From a virus, in IMG/VR virus record IMGVR_UViG_3300034407_000394, positions 1 to 31,405 of that record: a DNA stretch of 31,405 bases; one strand, 5' to 3'. The notes under the pieces are model-generated. The model saw only the letters and a list, made by a program, of their open reading frames with translations, did not search any database and had not been told where the DNA came from. Every line of letters starts with the position of its first letter. Position 1 is the first letter of the stretch. Positions 21,547 through 30,197 of the stretch are shown one piece after another. The position numbers were made by a program, and so were the translations under genes.

Positions 21547-22566
21547 CTATTTATCTATTTGCTTTAGTTTTCTAATTGCCCATTCAACTCCACTTGTTCC
21601 TCCCCAAGCATCCCACATAATACCTCCACACCCTTCCGAGTAAGGTACGTCTTTATGTTGCTGATGTCTTTTAAAAGAAGCCATTCTTGCAATAGTTTCT
21701 CTACTTATAGCTTTTCCACTTGCTAATTGGTTTGCTCTTGTCCACCCTACACTTGTACCACAAGAACTTCCGTTCTCTTTCTTATATTTCAAAGCCTTCT
21801 TAGCATTGTTCTTTGCACTTTGAGGATAATCACTATAAGATTTTAATTCTTGTTCTTTGTATTCGTTTGGTTTACTATGTACCCAACCTTTTTTAGTGTA
21901 CTTATCGTGTTCCTCCTTATCAACTATCTTAACTTCATCACCAGTTTTAGGGTCATACATAAAGTGAGGATATTCTACCAACTCTTCTTTGAGCATATTC
22001 TTTATTTGCTCTAATACATCAGCAGCTTCTATCTCCTCAACATCTTCTACGTTATCGCTAAACATACCTTCTATACTTAATCCTAAGTATTTACCAGCTT
22101 TCACATCTTCCCATACCTCATCGTTATCTATCTTCATAGTAACTGCCCAAGCACCTTGTACTGCATTTAATCCGTATAGAGCAGTCTTGTCCTTATTAGG
22201 GTCTTCTACTATCCAAGATTCTATCACAGAAACACCACTTGTCATTTGGTCATCGTGTTCTAATGTTGCATTGTTTATTTTAAGACGTTTTAAGTACAGT
22301 TCAGAGGCTTTTCTTACAGTGTCTTTAGAGAACACTATATTGTATTCGTAATCGCCTCTACGTCTGTATATCAGCTTATCTGGAACTAACGCAAGTCCAA
22401 CTATAATTCTTTTATCAGAATCTATTGTTTTGAACTCTACTTTATGTTTGCTTAATGCAATAAAGTTTTCTTCTATCGCAGGAGACTCAACCAAAGAGAT
22501 AGCTTCAATACCATCTTCTTCTCTTGACTCATCTATAAACAATTCTATTGTATCTAATCCTTCCAT
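21547..22566 (-). CDS. XkdF-like prohead protease with C-terminal fusion
   Basis: 339 aa. Residues 1-190 are a Peptidase_S78_2/XkdF-like serine protease that matures proheads: LEHDD gives catalytic H104 and GLSIEGMF gives S164. Residues about 200-230 form a short linker module (MYDPKTGDEVKIVDK). Residues 240-339 are a separate domain with SDYPQSAKNNAKKALKYK, GTSVGWTRANQLA, ISRETIARMASFKRH and GCGGIMWDAWGGTSG, which I recall as a recurring C-terminal fusion in such proteases; its function is not known to me. Confidence 0.85.
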   Translation of the reverse strand: MEGLDTIELFIDESREEDGIEAISLVESPAIEENFIALSKHKVEFKTIDSDKRIIVGLALVPDKLIYRRRGDYEYNIVFSKDTVRKASELYLKRLKINNATLEHDDQMTSGVSVIESWIVEDPNKDKTALYGLNAVQGAWAVTMKIDNDEVWEDVKAGKYLGLSIEGMFSDNVEDVEEIEAADVLEQIKNMLKEELVEYPHFMYDPKTGDEVKIVDKEEHDKYTKKGWVHSKPNEYKEQELKSYSDYPQSAKNNAKKALKYKKENGSSCGTSVGWTRANQLASGKAISRETIARMASFKRHQQHKDVPYSEGCGGIMWDAWGGTSGVEWAIRKLKQIDK

Positions 22567-22617
22567 ATTTAACTTCTTTATATTATGTTAACTTAACTTG
22601 TTGTATTTTGTTTTATT

Positions 22618-24534
22618 TTAAGTACCTGCTTGACCTACAATCATACCGTCTAACTGTTGTTGAGTAGTAACGTCTCTTGATACTACATAAGCCTTTAATG
22701 GTTTACCAAACTGTGCTTGTATAGCGTTTATAAGTAAGTTTTCACCAGACCTACCTACTATGTTAAACGAAGGCTCAGAGCGTTCAGATGCTGAATCACT
22801 ACCACCATTTATAGCGGTTTGTATAGGTGTCTTGGCTGCTGAAGTTTGAAATTTTTGTCTTGAAATTGTAGCTACCTGAGCTAAACCAAATGCAATGGTA
22901 GGTAACGCTTGTGATAGCCTTGCAAGAAAACCACCTTTAGCATCTTTCATAACACCTATAGCAGCAGCAGATGTGTCCATTAAAGCGTTTGCTATATTTG
23001 ATGCCTTATTCATATCAAATTGTTTTTTAGCTATTTTCTCTTGCTTTACTCTTAGTTTTTCGTCATTTATAGCTATTTGATTTTGAATTTTAACCCTTTC
23101 ATCTTTTGATAGATTTTCGTTATTTAATCTATTATTTAGCTCTACATTTAAAGCGTTTGTTTTATTTTGCTCTACTGTTAACTCTCGTTTGAATTGAGCG
23201 TTCATAAAATCAGTCATACTTCCTAAAACTTCTTGTGATTTTGAGACAAACCCTTCTGCTCCCAACAACTTGTCTGTTAAAGCCATTTCAATAGCAATTT
23301 GTCTATTGTACTCAGCTATTGCAGCCTTAGTCTCATCACTTAATTCAACATTTATTAATTTATTTAAGTCTACTGGATTTTTACCTAATTCAACACCCAT
23401 AGCTTTCGCTACTGATTTAATTAACTTTTTCCCAAATTTAACTTGTTTATCAATACTTTTTGGTGTAAATAAAGTAAATGCTTTTGGTCTTTTACCCTTT
23501 GCACCTTTAGATTTTTTGTCAGGGTCTAAAGTCAATGATTGACTAAGTTCATCTATTTGTTCTAATATAGGTTCAGATTCATCTTTTATAGTTTTAAATA
23601 TATTTCCAAACCTTTGTTTTATAGTAACTGCATCCCCATCTTTTACTCTTTCCTCAACAAGTAAACCTAACCACCCTCCTTTATCAAGAAGGTATTTTTG
23701 CATTTTATCAAGCCTTTCCTTGTCGTCTTTAATAGATTTTATGTTATTAAGTTCATTTCTTTTAGATAAAACCTCTGAGTTTTCTTGAACAAGTTTGTCC
23801 ATTTCTATTCTACTCGCTTGAGCAAGGGCGTATAATTTTATCTTTCCCCTTACTAAATCTAAGTTTTCTCCATAATTAAAATCTTCTTCTTTTAAAGATG
23901 GAATTAACTTAATTAATTCTTGTGTGGCAACAGCTCTCTGTTCTTCACTTGATGTAATATCTTCAATAGTATCAACGTATTGATTAGCTACTAAAGCATT
24001 AGCGTAAACAGAAGAGGTTAAATCGTCTATACTTTTTTTTGCTTTTTCAGCACCTCCATAGAAAAAATCAAATGCAGATACGGCTGCTGTGATAGCGAAA
24101 ACAACACCAAGAGGACCCATTAACTGACTCCACATAAGTTTTAAAGCAGCAGTTAATCCACCTGCTTTAGTAGATGCAGTACCTAACTGAGAAACTAATT
24201 GAGTAATGTTATTCGCCATACCACGAATACCATAAGGTGCATCCGATATAACTCTTGACAATTCCATTGTAGCAGAAGTAGCACTACCTGTAGCGTCTTT
24301 AACTTGACTTTGAGTATTAGCTAATTTTTCATACTCTTTTCTTGTTACATTTATACTTTTTAATGTAGCTCCTGAACCTGTTTTGCCTATAGTTTCATTT
24401 AGTTTTTTAGCAGATTTTTCAGCATTTTTAACCGTAAGGTCAATATCTTGAAATCCTTTTTGTGTAGATTTAAGTTTAATAATGTTACCATCATCATCAA
24501 CAACCACCTTAAATATAATCTTTTCTTCAGCCAT
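22618..24534 (-). CDS. Tape measure protein
   Basis: 638 aa. Residues 1-100 include coiled-coil helix and ISDAPYGIRGMANNITQL, a segment I associate with Bacteroidetes tape measures. A hydrophobic stretch follows (138-159, LMGPLGVVFAITAAVSAFDF). Long charged helices span about 160-545 and a second hydrophobic stretch (about 545-595, with LSQALPTIAFGLAQVATI) is near the C-terminus. At about 1.5 angstrom per residue the tail would be near 95 nm (rule of thumb). It joins an upstream 48-aa ORF by TAATG. Confidence 0.9.
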   Translation of the reverse strand: MAEEKIIFKVVVDDDGNIIKLKSTQKGFQDIDLTVKNAEKSAKKLNETIGKTGSGATLKSINVTRKEYEKLANTQSQVKDATGSATSATMELSRVISDAPYGIRGMANNITQLVSQLGTASTKAGGLTAALKLMWSQLMGPLGVVFAITAAVSAFDFFYGGAEKAKKSIDDLTSSVYANALVANQYVDTIEDITSSEEQRAVATQELIKLIPSLKEEDFNYGENLDLVRGKIKLYALAQASRIEMDKLVQENSEVLSKRNELNNIKSIKDDKERLDKMQKYLLDKGGWLGLLVEERVKDGDAVTIKQRFGNIFKTIKDESEPILEQIDELSQSLTLDPDKKSKGAKGKRPKAFTLFTPKSIDKQVKFGKKLIKSVAKAMGVELGKNPVDLNKLINVELSDETKAAIAEYNRQIAIEMALTDKLLGAEGFVSKSQEVLGSMTDFMNAQFKRELTVEQNKTNALNVELNNRLNNENLSKDERVKIQNQIAINDEKLRVKQEKIAKKQFDMNKASNIANALMDTSAAAIGVMKDAKGGFLARLSQALPTIAFGLAQVATISRQKFQTSAAKTPIQTAINGGSDSASERSEPSFNIVGRSGENLLINAIQAQFGKPLKAYVVSRDVTTQQQLDGMIVGQAGT

Positions 24535-24680
24535 TATCTTGTTAGTTTTTTTCTTTTTATATTTGTTCTTAACTCTCTGAAATTAGAAGGCATTTCATAT
24601 AGTCCTTTAGCTATATTGACATCCTTATCTTCAATTAACCACTCGTTGTTTCTTAGTAATTCTAATGTTTCTCTTATCAT
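24534..24680 (-). CDS. Small gene coupled to tape measure
   Basis: 48 aa (starts MIRETLELLRNNEWLIEDKD), helical and basic at the end. Both ends share TAATG with neighbours, so it exactly fills the gap between the large tail protein and the tape measure. That fit is strong evidence of translation. Not recognised. Confidence 0.7.
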   Translation of the reverse strand: MIRETLELLRNNEWLIEDKDVNIAKGLYEMPSNFRELRTNIKRKKLTR

Positions 24681-27061
24681 TATTGTGTTGTTTCTACATC
24701 TATCACATTTGAGATACCTGATTCATTTCCTGAGGCATCAAATGCTGATAACGCTATTCTGTATGTTGTAAATGCGTTTAGACCTGTTATTTGATAACTT
24801 GTTACATTACCTACGCTTATTATTTGACTTCCTTGATTTAGCTCTATATTATACCCTACAACACCAATATTATCCGTTGATGCAGTCCATTGTATAGTTA
24901 TAGTTGATGATGTTTTAGCTATATCTATTAAATTACTTGGAGCAGTTGGTGCTTCGTAATCAATAGGTATATCAACATAATCATTAATTAACTCTATATC
25001 TGATTTACCTGTATAGAAATCTGTTTCTATTGAATTTATTTTATAACTTTTTCCCGAATAAACAAATCTATCTGCTAATGTGTATTTGTATAGTATTCTT
25101 AATGGTAAATAAGCACTTATTTTCTTTAACCTATTGGATTCATTAAAAACATTTGATATGTAATTTTTATGGTATCTGTTAAACAAACTTTCCCTTTTAG
25201 TAACTAAATCCCATTCATCTTTTTCAGCACTAAAGTTTATGGATTGTCTATCTTCTACTTGAGTAGCTTCAAAGTCTGAGTTAGATGGTACGTAATAAGA
25301 TGTAATAGATACGTGGTCTATAGCTTCATTACTATCATTAACTTCGTCAACAAAAGATATAGGTTTGCCTTGAGGAAGTACTTTACGAGTCATATAAAAA
25401 ATCAAAGGATTTCCTATGTAACTATCTTTGTTATCATCAACACAAAACCCCCATTGCACATCTGTTAATTCACTTGTATTTAAGTCTATTAATCTTTCAA
25501 ATTTCATATGTTCAAAAGGTATTTCACTTTTAAATATACCTTCAGATAAAATAAGACCATCAGAACCTTTATATTCTTCTGTACCCCAATCTTCGTTGAA
25601 CAACTGCTCGTGTTGCTTTGCTAAAAAAGTACCTAAACCCTTGTAAGAATAAACCACCTCTCTAAAGGGTAATACTGAATTAATCTGTGATGAATTAACA
25701 TCTACATATTTTGTTATATCGTAAGGTGAATATGCTGATGGATTATCATAATAGTCATCTAAAGTTTTTATAACCATTTCACTTCCTTCAACATATGCAA
25801 CTAAGTTAAACATCTTAAACAAGGATGTTAAGAAGTCTAATACCTTCATTTTGGGTATTTGTTGAGCTATATTAAAGTCAATAGAAGTTGTTATACTAAA
25901 ACTTGAACTCGTATATGTTTCCCATATAAAATCTTCTTCGTCATCATAATAAGTATAACTCCAATCAGCTCTTTGAAATGTAATTGTTTCAGCAGAACTT
26001 ACTTGAATAGTATATGATGAATTATTAGATACAGGAATACTTACGTTAGTTGTACTACCATTTAGCCCTGAAGCAGAATACACAGGAACACCATCCCTAA
26101 ATACAATAACAGAATAATCTACAGTTGTATTTGCAGTAATAAGACTTAATTTTAGTACTTGATTATTGTAATAATATCCATCATATAAAGTAAGCACACT
26201 ATTCTCCATAAAACTACCATTATAAAGAATGTAATCACTAAAATCATTAACAGTATAAATAGATGTTTCTAATTGTTCTCCACTTGTTACTTTTCCTTTA
26301 GACCTGTGTAACCACATATATAAATTATCAAAAGAAGAATCTCCTCCTTTGAAGAAGTCATCACTAAAGTTTAATCCATATTTCTCTTCTATAGCTTTTA
26401 TTATAATACTTAATTTTAAAGCGTATTTTAGTTCGTTATATTTAACTCCGTGAACATTTCCATTGGTATAAGCTATATTTTCGTCTTCATTAGCAGAGCT
26501 ATGAGAGTTGTAAAAAAGCCTTTGAGTATGTGTAATTAAAGGAACTTGTATAGGAGCTACATAATCAACGCTATCAACAGATTTAGTTATAGATGTTGTT
26601 AAGTATTCTTTTATATCACTTTCAAGTATTTTTAAATTATCTCCATTTGGTTTTTTGCTAAAATTATCTAACCAAGATAAAGAAGATAATAAATCATCCC
26701 CTAAAAGGTTTTTTAACGATATAGTATTACCAAAGAAAGTTATTCTATATGTATTAGCAGTATTGCTTTTTAAGTCAACACCCTCAAGTTTAATATATCC
26801 TCTTTTAAAAGGTATAGAGTTAAGTTCTATATTTGCAGGTACTCTTATTCTTGCATCAAAACCATCTTGAATATCATTATTGTAAAAGTGTTTAAATATT
26901 TTATTATTAGTTTTACTCGCTGGTAGTGAGAATGTTTGAGAATACTCAGTGAACACCTTACTAACGTCTCTAACGTTTTTTATGGTGTCAGTAATACTAA
27001 CACTAACATCATCAAACATATCAACTCTCTGACCTTCTATGTATAATTGAGCTATCTGCAT
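24680..27061 (-). CDS. Large tail protein with C-terminal Fn3 domain
   Basis: 793 aa. The N-terminal half (IAQLYIEGQRVDMFDDVSVSI, then VFTEYSQTFSLPASKTNN and ARIRVPANIELNSIPFKRGY) resembles a Bacteroidetes phage tail/baseplate family. Residues about 704-793 are a fibronectin type III domain (SNLIDIAKTSSTITIQWTAS, then TGLNAFTTYRIALSAFDASG). It abuts the upstream gene with no gap and ends at TAATG. Probably a tail-tip or distal tail component contacting the host; the Fn3 domain may bind surface glycans. Confidence 0.75.
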   Translation of the reverse strand: MQIAQLYIEGQRVDMFDDVSVSITDTIKNVRDVSKVFTEYSQTFSLPASKTNNKIFKHFYNNDIQDGFDARIRVPANIELNSIPFKRGYIKLEGVDLKSNTANTYRITFFGNTISLKNLLGDDLLSSLSWLDNFSKKPNGDNLKILESDIKEYLTTSITKSVDSVDYVAPIQVPLITHTQRLFYNSHSSANEDENIAYTNGNVHGVKYNELKYALKLSIIIKAIEEKYGLNFSDDFFKGGDSSFDNLYMWLHRSKGKVTSGEQLETSIYTVNDFSDYILYNGSFMENSVLTLYDGYYYNNQVLKLSLITANTTVDYSVIVFRDGVPVYSASGLNGSTTNVSIPVSNNSSYTIQVSSAETITFQRADWSYTYYDDEEDFIWETYTSSSFSITTSIDFNIAQQIPKMKVLDFLTSLFKMFNLVAYVEGSEMVIKTLDDYYDNPSAYSPYDITKYVDVNSSQINSVLPFREVVYSYKGLGTFLAKQHEQLFNEDWGTEEYKGSDGLILSEGIFKSEIPFEHMKFERLIDLNTSELTDVQWGFCVDDNKDSYIGNPLIFYMTRKVLPQGKPISFVDEVNDSNEAIDHVSITSYYVPSNSDFEATQVEDRQSINFSAEKDEWDLVTKRESLFNRYHKNYISNVFNESNRLKKISAYLPLRILYKYTLADRFVYSGKSYKINSIETDFYTGKSDIELINDYVDIPIDYEAPTAPSNLIDIAKTSSTITIQWTASTDNIGVVGYNIELNQGSQIISVGNVTSYQITGLNAFTTYRIALSAFDASGNESGISNVIDVETTQ

Positions 27062-28087
27062 CTATCTAATATTATTTATAGTATCGTATGAATTATCAAA
27101 TTCTATTGTGTATTGTACTAATTTGTCGTTTAAAGAAGTCTTGTAAGTAATATCACCTGTTTTAACATTTATCGGTAACACTTGTTCAACACTATCAACC
27201 ACATTTGTAACCCAAGCTTTTTCAGATAGCATCATTTGTTTAAACACTTCATTGTACTCCTCACTCAAAAACCCACTACTCAAAGTAATTGATTCTTTGC
27301 CCACTACATTAAAATCTCTATTAACGTGATTACTTCTATCGTATGTTGAACCAGATAATATGTTTGACTTATAAGACTCCTTATTTACATTCATTTTCTC
27401 TACTGCTTTCTTAAAGAATATCATATCTTGTAAAGCACCAAATTTATTTATGAAAGTAATCTTTTTAGGCTCATATTTACATTCCTCTAAAATATCTATA
27501 TCTATTGTTTCTGTATTTCCTAAAGAAGTAATAGTTATCTTGTTATTATTAAGAATAGAAATATATTCAACTTGGTCAGCACTATCATTTGAAGATAAAT
27601 AAGTTATTGTACTTACTAATTGATTATTTACATAATATCGAACTGTTGGACTTGATGCGGTATTAATAGGAATCTTTAAAGTATTGTCTTTTAAAACAAA
27701 TAATTTTCTATTTGTAATCATTGTTGCATCTTGCGATGTTGAAGATTGCTCAAAGTAATCATAACCATCTAAACACAAACCATTAAATCCATAACCAGTA
27801 ATTAAGCCACCACTTGCGTTAAACGATTGGAGTCCAAAACTTGCCCAAACTGGAGTAGATGAATAGCTACCATTAAAATAAGTTTCTATATAATCTCTTA
27901 TAAGTTCAGATACTTCAAATACTACTGTATCTCCTATATTAAGTGCTTTTTTAATTATAACATAGTCAGATTCTGATGGAGGAGAAGTCTCTATTCCAGT
28001 CCATATCTTTATCGTTAAAGTAACAGATGCTTGTAGGGCATTTGTAAATGGTACATATTTCGGACTTCTTACGTTTATTATTGCCAT
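27062..28087 (-). CDS. Tail structural protein (putative)
   Basis: 341 aa, beta-rich. The end carries NILSGSTYDRSNHVNRDFNV, KESITLSSGFLSEEYNEVF, WVTNVVDSVEQVLPINVKTG and LNDKLVQYTIEFDNSYD, a pattern I recall from flavobacterial phages without assigned function. Situated between tail-completion genes and the large tail protein; TAATG with the upstream gene. Confidence 0.65.
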   Translation of the reverse strand: MAIINVRSPKYVPFTNALQASVTLTIKIWTGIETSPPSESDYVIIKKALNIGDTVVFEVSELIRDYIETYFNGSYSSTPVWASFGLQSFNASGGLITGYGFNGLCLDGYDYFEQSSTSQDATMITNRKLFVLKDNTLKIPINTASSPTVRYYVNNQLVSTITYLSSNDSADQVEYISILNNNKITITSLGNTETIDIDILEECKYEPKKITFINKFGALQDMIFFKKAVEKMNVNKESYKSNILSGSTYDRSNHVNRDFNVVGKESITLSSGFLSEEYNEVFKQMMLSEKAWVTNVVDSVEQVLPINVKTGDITYKTSLNDKLVQYTIEFDNSYDTINNIR

Positions 28088-28626
28088 TAGTTAATTGATT
28101 TTAATTTATTAAGGCTTAACAGTATATCCTTTCTGTAACCTTCTTTTAATATTGTTTTTATTTGTTCCCTTGTTTGTTCTTGTACTGCTTCAATAAATCC
28201 ACTACCTTTGTATCCAAACCTCTTAGAGATACCTCCTTCTTTGTTTTTAGGGTTTTCAGCATTAGATTTACCTGCTATACTTCTTGCTAAAACGAATCCT
28301 AAAGATTTCCAACTGCTTTCATACACCTTTCTAAATTGACCTTTCTTGTTTCTAAATAAAGGTCTCATTCCTTTTGACTTAGCCCATTCAGCTAACTCTC
28401 CAGCCATCTTATAACCATACTTCCCTTTATTCTTTATACCATCAGATAAAGCATTTGCATACTGTTCTCCAAATATATATAACTCATTATCTTCAACCCT
28501 ATACTTAAAAGACCTATCTAACTTACCAGAAGCCTTAAATCCATCATCTTTAGCTGCTTGTTTTAGATTCTTCTTTATTAGTTTACCAACCTCTTTTAAT
28601 GCTAACTTTAGGTTCTCTCCTTCCAT
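28087..28626 (-). CDS. Tail-completion/HK97 gp10-like protein (putative)
   Basis: 179 aa, basic, with ALKEVGKLIKKNLKQAAKDDG, a beta hairpin FKYRVEDNELYIFGEQYANAL, then RKVYESSWKSLGFVLARSIA and a helical end. Basic composition, N-terminal helix and GEQYANALSDGIK match the general plan of gp10-like neck proteins. TAATG junctions on both sides. Call is by plan and position. Confidence 0.55.
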   Translation of the reverse strand: MEGENLKLALKEVGKLIKKNLKQAAKDDGFKASGKLDRSFKYRVEDNELYIFGEQYANALSDGIKNKGKYGYKMAGELAEWAKSKGMRPLFRNKKGQFRKVYESSWKSLGFVLARSIAGKSNAENPKNKEGGISKRFGYKGSGFIEAVQEQTREQIKTILKEGYRKDILLSLNKLKSIN

Positions 28627-29084
28627 TAGCAGATGCTTATGCCATTAGGAATCTCTATTGCTATATCTACACTCCAACCTGCTAATTCGTTGCTAAAACG
28701 CTCTTTAAATGGTTGTGCAGATGGTTGTGTAGTTACCTGATAATTCATTTCAAATAAATCACCCCTCATTAACTTCATTATTAAAGAGTTTATAACTTGA
28801 AACTGAGTGTTTAATACATCGTGCAAGTTATCATTGCCATAAAACAAGTCGAAATCAGACTTCTTAGTGTTGTAATCAACTATATCAGCACATAATACTT
28901 TTATGTTGAATGTAACAGTTCTCTCTCCATAGGAGGCACTATCTATTAATAAGTGTGATAAAGGGAACATAGTAGTCTTATCTAAGTCTACATCTGCTAA
29001 ATCTCCGTATGTAACAGTACTTACAGATGGATTAGTTAATAATTCGTCTTTTATGGTATCTAATATGTTGTAGATGTGCGTCAT
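28626..29084 (-). CDS. Tail terminator/completion-like protein (putative)
   Basis: 152 aa. IYNILDTIKDELLTNPSVST, FPLSHLLIDSAS, TVTFNIKVLCADIVDYN and an ending SVDIAIEIPN resemble tail-terminator proteins (alpha then beta layout). Its ATG overlaps the end of the frameshifted chaperone product by ATGA (29084-29081), and its own stop shares TAATG with the next gene. Confidence 0.55.
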   Translation of the reverse strand: MTHIYNILDTIKDELLTNPSVSTVTYGDLADVDLDKTTMFPLSHLLIDSASYGERTVTFNIKVLCADIVDYNTKKSDFDLFYGNDNLHDVLNTQFQVINSLIMKLMRGDLFEMNYQVTTQPSAQPFKERFSNELAGWSVDIAIEIPNGISIC

Positions 29085-29341
29085 CTTGTTTGTTGTTTTA
29101 GTATTCTATTTTCTAACTCTGATTTATCTTTTATAAATTCCAAGTACATTAAACATTGATGTATTGGAAGTTTTGTAACTTCTCCGATTCTTCTAACATC
29201 TTCTCCAGCGAGAGTAAATATTGCTTGATAGTCTCCCCATTTTTTACCGAATCCTTGTCTTGCTTGTTCTGATTTTTCTCCTGTAACTGTTTGAGTGTAT
29301 AAGCCATCGTATAGTTCCCTAATTTTGTCGCTAAACGATAA
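29081..29341 (-). CDS. -1 frame extension of the tail chaperone (T-like part)
   Basis: In the -1 frame relative to the 29149-29847 gene, 86 codons stay open from 29341 to 29084, then TGA at 29083-29081. They contain protein-like segments EQARQGFGKKWGDYQ, AGEDVRRIGEVTKL and HQCLMYLEFIKDK. No start codon serves this frame independently; it would be read by -1 slippage at the T run and give a product of about 255 aa. The stop overlaps the next gene's ATG by ATGA, a common coupling here. This mirrors the lambda G/GT arrangement. Confidence 0.7.
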   Translation of the reverse strand, partial: LSFSDKIRELYDGLYTQTVTGEKSEQARQGFGKKWGDYQAIFTLAGEDVRRIGEVTKLPIHQCLMYLEFIKDKSELENRILKQQTR

Positions 29342-29847
29342 AAAAAAACCCTCGCACTAATTGCAACATCTAAAGGAGTATCTTTCATTACGTCTGCCAT
29401 ATAAGACGTTCCCTTGTATTCGTGTATCAGATACTTATCTTTACTCTTGAACTTTATTGGTCTGTAAAGAACTGCCATAGCCTTATGTAAATCCTTGTCA
29501 GAGAATAAATACTTTTCTAAATCAATGAACTCACCATAACTCATCTTGTCTAAGTTAGGTATCATACCAAACTCTACAACAACTCCATCAGTACCTTCTA
29601 ACTTAAATGTCTGTGAAAGTTCTGTCTTACTGTTTAAAACAGATGATAAGTGAACTAACGTTTCGTCAAACACATTTAAACCTATTTTATCAACGTCTGA
29701 TAACTTTACATCACAAAATATCTCTAACACTTTCTTGTTTAGAAACTCTGTAGCATCTTCATCTTTGTTTTTGTCATAAACATCAATGTATCTTTGCCAT
29801 TGACTTAATTTAACGTCTCTTAATGTTGCAGGTATCGTAAACTCCAT
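29149..29847 (-). CDS. Tail assembly chaperone-like protein (G-like)
   Basis: 232 aa in the zero frame. Begins MEFTIPATLRDVKLSQWQRY, with helices LNKKVLEIFCDVKLSDVDKI and a central MSYGEFIDLEKYLF, then DKDLHKAMAVLYRPIKF and ARVFFYRLA (about 165-173). I associate this plan with flavobacterial phage tail chaperones. Residues after F169 are encoded over the slippery T run, and the zero-frame ending (VKNGETIKQYLLSLEKMLEE) is helical and charged. Most distal gene of the late block, so probably first transcribed. Confidence 0.7.
   Translation of the reverse strand: MEFTIPATLRDVKLSQWQRYIDVYDKNKDEDATEFLNKKVLEIFCDVKLSDVDKIGLNVFDETLVHLSSVLNSKTELSQTFKLEGTDGVVVEFGMIPNLDKMSYGEFIDLEKYLFSDKDLHKAMAVLYRPIKFKSKDKYLIHEYKGTSYMADVMKDTPLDVAISARVFFYRLATKLGNYTMAYTLKQLQEKNQNKQDKDSVKNGETIKQYLLSLEKMLEESEKLQNFQYINV
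29340..29348 (-). other. Candidate -1 frameshift site (nine T)
   Basis: On the minus strand, GGG followed by nine T and ATCG. Zero-frame codons are GTT TTT TTT TAT, so T-TTT-TTT allows tandem re-pairing at -1, after which the frame reads TTA TCG TTT AGC and stays open for 86 codons. Position and design suit a tail-chaperone recoding site. Confidence 0.72.
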
Positions 29848-29904
29848 AAATATAATATTCTTATAATAAGATAACTCTATTTTAATTTTTTGTGTTAATA
29901 ATAC

Positions 29905-29934
29905 TTGTTATGTAAAATAATTTTATTATATTTG
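29905..29934 (+). promoter_or_regulatory. Bacteroidetes-type promoter, plus strand
   Basis: TTG (29905-29907), 19 bp, TATATTTG (29927-29934), an exact TAnnTTTG. Drives the only plus-strand operon. The short distance (about 11 nt from the -7 box) to the TTG start at 29946 implies a near-leaderless first gene. Confidence 0.82.
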
Positions 29935-29945
29935 TATCAAATTGG

Positions 29946-30197
29946 TTGACATTGAATATATTAGATGATAAGGATGGTATAAGGTTTGGAGTGTTTAAGT
30001 GCTTACAGACAGATAAAGTTTACACAATCAGTTCTACACTATCAACTCATCCTAATAGCCAACCAAGTTATTTAGACAAAGCACATAAAGCATTAGATAC
30101 TATAAAGAGAGAAGATGGTGTGCTAAAGAAAATGTCAAGAATAGAACTAAGAACAAGATTTACTAACGTAGAAGAAATAATACCTAAACTAAAATAA
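29946..30197 (+). CDS. Hypothetical protein, TTG start
   Basis: 83 aa. The only early in-frame start is TTG at 29946 (or TTG at 29952); no ATG precedes residue 60 or so. A beta-like N-terminus (GIRFGVFKCLQTDKVYTIS) and a basic C-terminal helix (RIELRTRFTNVEEIIPKLK). Not recognised. First gene behind the plus-strand promoter; an early regulator is possible. Confidence 0.65.
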   Translation: MTLNILDDKDGIRFGVFKCLQTDKVYTISSTLSTHPNSQPSYLDKAHKALDTIKREDGVLKKMSRIELRTRFTNVEEIIPKLK

